Of a DNA stretch of 14,049 bases, positions 7,942 to 12,807 are shown piece after piece (the stretch's first letter is position 1; every line of letters begins with the position of its first letter). The notes beneath the pieces were generated by a model, which made no database searches, was not told the origin of the DNA, and saw only the letters and a program-made list of their open reading frames with translations. A program made the position numbers and the translations under genes. The DNA comes from Bdellovibrionaceae bacterium UBA3535 (lineage in GTDB: Bacteria; Bdellovibrionota; Bdellovibrionia; Bdellovibrionales; UBA840), in the NCBI GenBank assembly GCA_002376845.1, contig DFOS01000028.1:70827-84875 (forward strand), read 5' to 3'.

Positions 7942-8424
7942 TCAAGGCTCTAAAGTAGATTCCAGGTCTTTATACAATTCTAAAATATAGGCATCGGAGC
8001 CATCGGCGTAATAATTCTTTCTGCGCCGTGCTATATGCCAATGATTTCGCAGATATAAGTTCCTTGCTGCAAGGTTTTCTTGCGATACTTCCAAGCTGGC
8101 ACGCTGCCCTATTGGCAAAATATGACTGTGAAAATATTGCAAAAGAAGGTCCCCTAGACCTTTGCCCCAGTAATCCGGATGAACCATGACCTGCCAAACT
8201 TCAAAGTGCAAATCCACAGACTGTTTGTAGATAAGGTGTGCGGCAAGCTTTGTGCCTTGGCTAGCCAATAGGTAGTCGGGTTTACTAGCAAGATATAGAG
8301 GATCATGTGTAGCCGATAAATGGTAATTACTACGAGCTTGATTCAGCTTGTAGTAAGAGATCATCTGATCGATCTGCTCAAGACTCAGTTCTTTATGGCT
8401 GCAAGAGTAAATTTTTAACGACAT
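7942..8424 (-). CDS. GNAT-family N-acetyltransferase, RimI-like
   Basis: Acetyl-CoA-dependent N-acetyltransferase of 160 residues. The CoA-binding motif A is VHPDYWGKGLGDLLL (81-95; the Q/RxxGxG loop is WGKGLG). Motif B follows as SLEVSQENLAARNLYLRN (110-127). The end, RRRKNYYADGSDAYILEL (133-150), closely resembles RimI, which acetylates the N-terminus of ribosomal protein S18, and includes the Tyr that acts as general acid there. RimI is suggested by this end and by the neighbouring translation operon, but the N-terminal half (1-60) is not one I recognise, so the substrate is open. The ATG lies inside the preceding gene (32-nt overlap), suggesting translational coupling. No good ribosome-binding site is seen. 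Confidence 0.8.
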   Translation of the reverse strand: MSLKIYSCSHKELSLEQIDQMISYYKLNQARSNYHLSATHDPLYLASKPDYLLASQGTKLAAHLIYKQSVDLHFEVWQVMVHPDYWGKGLGDLLLQYFHSHILPIGQRASLEVSQENLAARNLYLRNHWHIARRRKNYYADGSDAYILELYKDLESTLEP

Positions 8425-8992
8425 ATTTTGTTCTTAGTAATTGAAACCACTCACTTAAAGCGCTTTGCTTATTTTCTTCTTGGATTTGTTTCTTTACTTG
8501 CTCAGGGTCTACATTTTTATCCGATAGACTACGCATTTTTGCATTTAACTCCACCTCTGTTACGGGCACGGTAAAGGAAGCCACCTTGGTAGATAGAAAT
8601 TTTTTACTTCTTAGTTTTACTTTTGCTAGATCTAAGAGCTCACTATCACTTATCTCTAAATTGGACCATACTTGCTTATAGGGACTCTTTGCGAGACGGC
8701 TTTTAAATCTGTTGATGGCCGTTTTTACTTCCGCATCCGTAATTTTTGCCAAACCAAAAGATTTGGCTTCTGCCACAACTAGATACTCCATCAGCAGGTT
8801 GGAGGTTGCGCTCATCAAAGAGCTTTGATCTAAAGGCAAAGAGTAAGCCATCTTTTGTGGTTTTGTATCAAAATAGGCAGTGAAAATTGTATGCGCTCTT
8901 ACTTGTCTAGAAGTTACGATTTGCTTTGCCGCAACTCCAACTACCTTGGATTCATACGCATGAAGTAGAAAAAATAAAAGCATGCTGAGCAT
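8393..8992 (-). CDS. Exported SurA-N-like protein (putative periplasmic chaperone)
   Basis: 199 residues. A short hydrophobic N-terminus (MLLFFLLHAY) looks like a minimal signal peptide. Next comes VVGVAAKQIVTSRQVRAHT, which resembles the start of SurA/PpiC-type chaperones (VVN..VIT.SDV). Charged helices (55-135, 145-190) follow, with EWFQLLRTKYVVKNL at the end recalling the SurA C-terminal helix. No parvulin PPIase domain is present, so it would be chaperone only. The similarity is by eye and moderate. The start is odd: ATG 8992, and the next ATG at 8983, lie inside a perfect inverted repeat that acts as terminator of the upstream gene. No Shine-Dalgarno is visible, and an in-frame stop sits 9 nt upstream. 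The gene overlaps the acetyltransferase by 32 nt. Confidence 0.65.
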   Translation of the reverse strand: MLSMLLFFLLHAYESKVVGVAAKQIVTSRQVRAHTIFTAYFDTKPQKMAYSLPLDQSSLMSATSNLLMEYLVVAEAKSFGLAKITDAEVKTAINRFKSRLAKSPYKQVWSNLEISDSELLDLAKVKLRSKKFLSTKVASFTVPVTEVELNAKMRSLSDKNVDPEQVKKQIQEENKQSALSEWFQLLRTKYVVKNLLLQP

Positions 8993-9003
8993 GCTTTTAT
9001 TTT
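8971..9003 (-). terminator. Bidirectional intrinsic terminator downstream of the outer-membrane protein gene
   Basis: A perfect 16-nt inverted repeat (arms 8971-8986 and 8988-9003, one central base) folds as a 15-bp stem with a 3-nt loop. The GC core GCATGC is flanked by AAAATAAAA / TTTTATTTT. It has T-rich ends on both strands, and the minus strand continues TTTTATTTTTTC. It starts 27 nt after the stop of the barrel-protein gene. It overlaps the first codons of the next gene. Confidence 0.88.
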
Positions 9004-9030
9004 AACTTAAGAGGTGGGAAATGCAATCTT

Positions 9031-10143
9031 TTAGAATTTAAAAGCAGCATTAAAACCAAGGATTAAACCATCCAACTCTTCAATCGGAGTTGAGCCAGCA
9101 AAGTAGCGACCGTTATTATAAAAACTACGATATTGGTCATTGACGGCATTGGTTAGGTTAAACGTATATTTTAAATCCACACCAATGTTAAAACGCTTGG
9201 ATACATTCATATCAAAACCCAAAATAAAACCCAAATCAATCGCATCCGATGTAGCTTCGGTAGAAGTAGTTGGGTTACAGAAGCCACCGTAACAGCCAAA
9301 AGGTATATAAGCAAAGTCGTAACTACGACGATGATAGGCCAGCATACCACCAATTGTGGGAGAAAAGCGTCCATCAAATAAACGGTACTTGGCGTTTCCA
9401 CTTATGGTGTGTTGATCCAAATCCACACGGTTGTTGGCATATTGTGGGGTGAAAATTTCAAAGGAAGAATTTGTATATGCCAATTCCAATATCAAACCAT
9501 AATCATAATAGGCTGATAAAGCAATGCCGGCAGCATACAAACTTTTAATATTGTCCACACCTGGATAGGAGGCAGCACCGAAGTGACCGCTAATACCCAA
9601 TTGCTCTACATAATCATAATCATTGTCATTCTTCTTGGGCTTGTAAGCATAGTGGGATTCTACCTCTGGCTCTTCAGTTTCCACTTGTTTTTCTTCTAAT
9701 AAAGATCGAATCTCTTGAATTTCTTGTTTTAGCCCAGGATCCGTTTCAATTGGCTCCTGTCTTACAGGTGCTTGTTGCGACTGTTTTTGCTCAAGACCAA
9801 ACAATCTTTTAGCACGCTCTCTTTCAGCTTGAATGCGGTCTTGCTCCAATTGCTCCACAATCATCATTTCCGTATTTAGCTCCGCCGCCTCTCTTTGCTT
9901 GCGGATGCGCTCGGCTGCTGACTCGTTTACTGGAGCAGCTTGTACATAGGTAGCCGGCAGTGATTCCACTACGGACGACTGCGAAGATGCGGCCAGGATT
10001 TCTTTTTTAGGAGCTGGCCTGGTTTCAATTACCAATTCCTCTTGCGCCGCTTGTGGGTTCACCACAACAATATCAGAGCTCTGCACTTGCGCTTGGGCGA
10101 ACCAAGGAATCAATGCGAATGTGATAAAAATGCTGTATTTCAT
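9031..10143 (-). CDS. Secreted coiled-coil plus outer-membrane beta-barrel protein
   Basis: 370 residues. A clear signal peptide (MKYSIFITFALIPWFAQA, cleavage after A18) is followed by a low-complexity Ala/Pro/Val/Gln segment (19-75). A long charged helix or coiled coil (about 75-155; runs such as RIRKQREAAEL and QDRIQAERERAKRL) leads to an acidic linker. From about 180 the pattern alternates aromatic/hydrophobic and polar residues in short strands, with Gly/Tyr-rich turns. It ends GLILGFNAAFKF, with the terminal Phe used by the BAM machinery. About eight strands fit an OmpA/OmpW-like small barrel. The role is unknown; the coiled coil could reach peptidoglycan or an inner-membrane partner. 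The start has AAGAGG seven bases upstream. It appears monocistronic, with its own terminator. Confidence 0.82.
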   Translation of the reverse strand: MKYSIFITFALIPWFAQAQVQSSDIVVVNPQAAQEELVIETRPAPKKEILAASSQSSVVESLPATYVQAAPVNESAAERIRKQREAAELNTEMMIVEQLEQDRIQAERERAKRLFGLEQKQSQQAPVRQEPIETDPGLKQEIQEIRSLLEEKQVETEEPEVESHYAYKPKKNDNDYDYVEQLGISGHFGAASYPGVDNIKSLYAAGIALSAYYDYGLILELAYTNSSFEIFTPQYANNRVDLDQHTISGNAKYRLFDGRFSPTIGGMLAYHRRSYDFAYIPFGCYGGFCNPTTSTEATSDAIDLGFILGFDMNVSKRFNIGVDLKYTFNLTNAVNDQYRSFYNNGRYFAGSTPIEELDGLILGFNAAFKF

Positions 10144-10462
10144 ATAATACCTCTTAAAAATATTAATAATTCATACATATATGGAGCAAAGCCCGTGCCG
10201 AATCCTGGAGAAGCCAGGAGAGCGAGCTAAATTATTGATATTACTGGATTACACAGCCTTATAGGGGGTCGATTGTTTCAAAATGAAACGGTTTTTGTAC
10301 AGATAATGGCCAAAACGAGGCGTAAAGTGGCACTTCAAATCAAATTTATTGGCACCTGAAAACGCCCCTTTTGCGGCAAAAACCCTGAAAAGTAGGCACA
10401 TTCCCTGATTTCTCATTGAATAATACCCCGTGATTCTTTATCTAATGGCCATAGCTTTAATT
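10144..10462. other. Gene-free region upstream of the barrel-protein gene and tRNA fragments
   Basis: No convincing coding region. It should hold the promoter of the minus-strand barrel gene, but I could not pick a clear -35/-10 pair. Visible structures are a hairpin TCCTGG/CCAGGA (10203-10219) in the expected 5' UTR, a small palindrome GTTTCAAAATGAAAC followed by GGTTTTT (10275-10296), and TTTTGC-G-GCAAAA near 10367. The element GGCAC recurs three times between 10329 and 10400 without clear period. Confidence 0.5.
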
Positions 10463-10501
10463 GCCTCTGTGGCGGAATTGGTAGATGCACGCGCATTTCA
10501 T
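10463..10501 (+). pseudogene. tRNA-Leu 5' fragment, copy A
   Basis: 39 nt matching the start of a tRNA-Leu: acceptor strand GCCTCTG, T8-G9, D-arm GCGGAATTGGTAGA, then TGCA. The rest (CGCGCATTTCAT) cannot form an anticodon stem and no variable arm, T-arm or acceptor 3' strand follows. From T8 through the D-loop it equals the intact tRNA-Leu(CAA) at 10769, but its acceptor differs (GCCTCTG against GGCCCTG). It therefore comes from a different leucine isoacceptor or paralogue. Confidence 0.85.
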
Positions 10502-10526
10502 GATTCGGCTGGTGAGGCGAAAAAAT

Positions 10527-10564
10527 GCCTCTGTGGCGGAATTGGTGATGCATGCGCATTTCAT
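10527..10564 (+). pseudogene. tRNA-Leu 5' fragment, copy B
   Basis: 38 nt almost identical to copy A over its whole length, including the non-tRNA part GCGCATTTCAT. It differs by one deleted A in the D-loop and one C-to-T change. It starts 64 nt after copy A. No 3' half follows. Copies A and B thus share one chimeric junction, so one was duplicated from the other or both from a common element. Confidence 0.85.
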
Positions 10565-10602
10565 ATCCGCCCGGATGCAACTTGTAGATAGTTCACAGAT
10601 TT

Positions 10603-10642
10603 GCCTCTGTGGCGGAATTGGTAGACGCAGCGGATTCAAAAT
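10603..10642 (+). pseudogene. tRNA-Leu 5' fragment, copy C, cut in the anticodon arm
   Basis: 40 nt that follow tRNA-Leu faithfully through acceptor, D-arm, 5' anticodon stem (GCGGA) and loop TTCAAAA with anticodon CAA, plus one T. Then homology stops: AACCGG replaces the expected stem partner TCCGC. It is 76 nt after copy B. The break just past the anticodon loop is where one class of tyrosine integrases recombines in tRNA genes. Confidence 0.87.
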
Positions 10643-10678
10643 AACCGGAGTCTACAAAGTGCAAGGAGATTTAAAAAG

Positions 10679-10762
10679 ATGAAAAGAATAAGCATTTCAA
10701 AAGATTACAAACTTTTTTATGTTGATTTTGAAATACTTAAACTAGACAACGTAACAACATAG
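10679..10762 (+). CDS. Possible 27-residue small protein
   Basis: An ATG ten bases after a perfect AAGGAG opens a 27-codon frame (MKRISISKDYKLFYVDFEIL...), ending in TAG six bases before tRNA-Leu. The product is basic at the N-terminus, then aromatic-rich, with no signal peptide or known motif. It lies between tRNA fragment C and the intact tRNA, inside presumed integration debris. The ribosome-binding site is the only positive evidence; it could be a chance frame or the start of a lost gene. Confidence 0.3.
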   Translation: MKRISISKDYKLFYVDFEILKLDNVTT

Positions 10763-10768
10763 TAACAT

Positions 10769-10855
10769 GGCCCTGTGGCGGAATTGGTAGACGCAGCAGA
10801 TTCAAAATCTGCCGAACTTCGGTTCGTGGGAGTTCAAGTCTCCCCGGGGCCACCA
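10769..10855 (+). tRNA. tRNA-Leu (anticodon CAA)
   Basis: An intact class II tRNA of 87 nt. The acceptor GGCCCTG pairs with CGGGGCC (one T-G wobble). The D-stem is GCG/CGC. The anticodon stem GCAGA/TCTGC encloses loop TTCAAAA, giving CAA, which reads UUG. The long variable arm contains a GAAC-TTCG-GTTC hairpin. The T-stem GGGAG/CTCCC carries loop TTCAAGT. The discriminator is A and CCA is encoded (10853-10855). It is the only complete tRNA here and appears to have served as an integration target: tRNA-Leu 5' fragments lie upstream and an integrase remnant begins six bases after CCA. Confidence 0.97.
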
Positions 10856-10861
10856 AAATTA

Positions 10862-11101
10862 CTAGCCTACAATCTTCAGTTTTTTTGATTTATCCACCAT
10901 TTTTGTATTAATTATTTCTGCTATCTTTTCAGCATTAAAATCAGGCTTTCCACAATAATGACTCTCATTCACCTCCTTACTATGACCGAGAATTAAAGCC
11001 CTGTCATCCAAGGACATTCCAGCCCTTTTAGCTTCTAGGTTAAATCCACGCCCCATATCATGGCGTGTATATGGAATCACATTATAAAAATCAATAACTA
11101 A
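10862..11101 (-). pseudogene. Tyrosine recombinase (integrase) C-terminal remnant
   Basis: About 79 codons are open from just after an in-frame TAA (11102-11104) to a TAG at 10862; a GTG at 11080 would give 72 residues. The content is the C-terminal catalytic core of phage-type integrases: PYTRHDMGRGF with the catalytic Arg, LILGHS with the conserved His, and HY with the nucleophilic Tyr (NESHYCG), then a basic tail. The N-terminal arm-binding and core-binding domains and the first catalytic Arg are missing, so it cannot recombine DNA alone. Its 3' end lies six bases from the tRNA CCA, the usual place for the integrase of an element using that tRNA as attB. The upstream stop is the stop of the secreted-protein gene, which lies in the same frame. 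Confidence 0.85.
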
Positions 11102-11701
11102 TTAACGAGCATATTCAGGAATAAAATAATAACATCTACCCCAAACCTGATAACCTTCGCCAAGTGGCCCAACATCTTCTTTTAATATAGATAATTCTTC
11201 AATTAAATATTTTCCAGACACTCTTAATGAAGATTTTACTTTTTCGTTAGGAGCAATCTCAAAGCTATCACGATTTGAGTTCACTTTTAAATAATCAAAT
11301 TTTACAAATTTTAAAGATTTCAATACCGATAAATCTTTATCATCAAAATAATTTGGAGCTTCACTTCTCCTCCAAATACTTGCAGCTTCATAAGAAATTG
11401 CATTATTCCCCAATGGCCCTACATCCTCATATCTTTTTTTCCTGAAATGATAAGCTCCATTCGTTGGCTTATATGGTTCATCTTTTAAAAAACATCTACC
11501 TGACCATAAAACTCCAATTAGCTTAGAAGCTTCAGGTTTTGACCCTACTTGGAACATATCTCCAAGAGTTTCATAATAGCTTTTGTTTTCATTAACTTCT
11601 TTATTAAACATTTTTTTATCAAGTGGCCCATTTACTTCAACATTTGCAAATGAAACCGCTGAAAAACCAACAAGTATAGCCGTCGTAAAAAGTCTTTTCA
11701 T
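11102..11701 (-). CDS. Secreted protein of unknown function with duplicated EDVGPLG and WGRC motifs
   Basis: 199 residues that I do not recognise as a family. The signal peptide is MKRLFTTAILVGFSAVSFA (cleavage after A19). The mature part has an internal echo: W(S)GRC at 66-70 and WGRC at 187-190, and EDVGPLG at 92-98 and 175-181. A third partial form, VNGPL, occurs at 23-27. The only two cysteines are in the WGRC motifs, so they could form a disulfide. No membrane segment or lipobox is seen. The ATG has AAGGAG seven bases upstream. It is AT-rich compared with the genes at the left and lies between an integrase remnant and an IS element, so it is probably accessory cargo. A hexamer repeat lies in its likely promoter. 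Confidence 0.8.
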   Translation of the reverse strand: MKRLFTTAILVGFSAVSFANVEVNGPLDKKMFNKEVNENKSYYETLGDMFQVGSKPEASKLIGVLWSGRCFLKDEPYKPTNGAYHFRKKRYEDVGPLGNNAISYEAASIWRRSEAPNYFDDKDLSVLKSLKFVKFDYLKVNSNRDSFEIAPNEKVKSSLRVSGKYLIEELSILKEDVGPLGEGYQVWGRCYYFIPEYAR

Positions 11702-11723
11702 TTCAATTCTCCTTAGATTTTGA

Positions 11724-11753
11724 ATAATTACTCTTACTCTTACTCTTACTCAA
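11724..11753 (-). promoter_or_regulatory. Candidate promoter with a repeat-filled spacer
   Basis: On the minus strand TTGAGT (11753-11748) and AATTAT (11729-11724) match the sigma70 -35 and -10 at four of six positions each, with an 18-nt spacer. A transcript would start near 11717, leaving a short 5' UTR with the Shine-Dalgarno. The spacer is almost wholly made of GAGTAA repeats. Matches are moderate, so this is a candidate. Confidence 0.5.
11728..11751. repeat. Hexanucleotide tandem repeat (TTACTC)x4
   Basis: Four perfect head-to-tail copies of TTACTC (GAGTAA on the minus strand), preceded by a partial unit. They lie 27-50 nt upstream of the secreted-protein ATG. Not part of a coding sequence. 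Confidence 0.95.
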
Positions 11754-11935
11754 GAGTTTATGACTCATCGCGTATTATTTTCAATTCTCAAAAGCATCTC
11801 TCTTTTTAAGTTCTTTAGAAAATTCAGTATAGAAACTTTAGCAATAGGTATTTACGAGCTTCATGTTTGGTAAAAACAGGAATCAAGCGTTTAGCTCAAG
11901 TATTGAGATGAAATAGAAAATACCTTTGTAATATT

Positions 11936-11955
11936 GTAAATCGTACACCTAGCCC
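11936..11955 (+). repeat. Candidate left terminal inverted repeat of the IS66 element
   Basis: GTAAATCGTACACCTAGCCC. It shares 12 of 20 positions with the sequence at 14028 (pattern GTAA..CG..C..CTAG.C). The right-hand partner is not in the window, so the outer limit rests on this comparison and on the family's GTAA start. Confidence 0.55.
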
Positions 11956-11994
11956 ATCTATGCATGTCTATGAATATGTGGGATAAGCCATTTC

Positions 11995-12402
11995 ATGGAA
12001 ATCGTAGAGTTAAAAGAGATTTTACAAGTACAGGACATAGAATCAAAGAAAAAATGGTGCCGCAGCAACCTTAGCACTATAATCGAGACATACAAATTAA
12101 GTAGATTATCACAATCAGATTTTTCTAAGACGATTGGTCTTGAAGCAAAGTATTTTTATGGATTGATAAGCGTGGCTCGTCGCCAAGAAATGCTTCCCCG
12201 ATCCAAGCTTGGTTTATCGCGTATGCAGAAAAAACGTGTAAAGAAAAGTATATCCATAAAGAAAGAAGATTTTAAAGCAGTTTCAATTAGGGAGCCAATT
12301 CGGCCTAAAACATTTCCTATTATTATCAAGTTAAACGATATGGCAATAGAAGTGGCTAGCACAAAGGATGCGGCAGAGATAATCAAGGCAATAAGATGTT
12401 AG
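11995..12402 (+). CDS. tnpA: IS66 TnpA-like accessory protein
   Basis: First IS66 gene; in the family it encodes a small DNA-binding protein needed for transposition together with TnpB and TnpC. The product has 135 residues. A helix-turn-helix-like segment (about 36-62, LSQSDFSKTIGLEAKYFYGLI) is followed by a basic stretch (75-92) and a C-terminal IIIKLNDMAIEVASTKDAAEIIKAI. The last resembles the TnpA end, where a short strand precedes a helix. It is more divergent than tnpB and tnpC, so the call relies partly on position. Its TAG overlaps the tnpB start region (ATGTTAG). The ribosome-binding site before the ATG is weak. Confidence 0.75.
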   Translation: MEIVELKEILQVQDIESKKKWCRSNLSTIIETYKLSRLSQSDFSKTIGLEAKYFYGLISVARRQEMLPRSKLGLSRMQKKRVKKSISIKKEDFKAVSIREPIRPKTFPIIIKLNDMAIEVASTKDAAEIIKAIRC

Positions 12403-12807
12403 GTTTTAACCGTCTTACCAAGATATACGCATGTGTAAAGCCTGTGGATATGCGGGCAAGCTATGATCGTTTGTCTGCCTACAGCGAAAACTTTGCTAGA
12501 AGAAGATGCGATGAGTGGCCATGTATTTTTATTTGTAAATAGAAAGCGTACCACATGTAAGGCGCTGGTGTGGGATGGTACGGGTTTTATGCTGATTTGC
12601 AAGAGATTGGAAAGTGGTCAATTTACTCGTTTTAATGAAGCACATAATAGGATTGAGATGACTGGTAGTGAGTTTTCGTTGTTTTTAGAGGGAAGCGATA
12701 TAAAGAAAAGATTCATCGAATCAAGGCTTGAATTTGAGTTACCGATGAGTAATCTAAATATAAATGGATCAACAAAAAGCCGAGCAAGAGAAAATACTAT
12801 TAGATAA
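12396..12807 (+). pseudogene. tnpB: IS66 TnpB (IS66 Orf2-like), +1 frameshifted
   Basis: Starts at ATG 12396, overlapping the tnpA stop, as MLGFNRLTKIYACVKPVDMRASYDRLSAYSE, the TnpB N-terminus with its DMR motif. At about 12487-12490 (four A) the frame must move by +1 to continue as TLLEEDAMSGHVFLFVNRKR, then KALVWDGTGFMLICKRLESGQF, the conserved TnpB core. Leaving out one A restores a protein whose spacing from DMR to GHVFLF equals that of typical TnpB (26 residues). The downstream part alone is open from ATG 12463 (114 codons), but lacks the N-terminus. No classic slippery site is present, so mutation or sequencing error is likelier than programmed shifting. The 3' end overlaps tnpC by 44 nt. 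Confidence 0.82.

Noticed and set aside
10190..10225. Riboswitch-like sequence (GCAAAGCCCG... AAGCCAGGAGAGC) resembling pieces of GEMM or cobalamin motifs on the plus strand
   Set aside because: Only short fragments match; the paired upstream half is missing and no plus-strand gene follows. A covariance-model scan would settle it.
10329..10400. Repeated GGCAC boxes, checked as sigma54 -24 elements
   Set aside because: None has a TTGC -12 element at the required distance.
10485..10682. 65-codon plus-strand frame across the tRNA fragments
   Set aside because: It merely reads through the tandem tRNA repeats; no ribosome-binding site.
10603..10768. tRNA-Leu with a group I intron (copy C plus downstream sequence)
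   Set aside because: Only about 130 nt follow, with no intron core and no matching 3' exon for the GCCTCTG acceptor; the next tRNA has its own 5' half.
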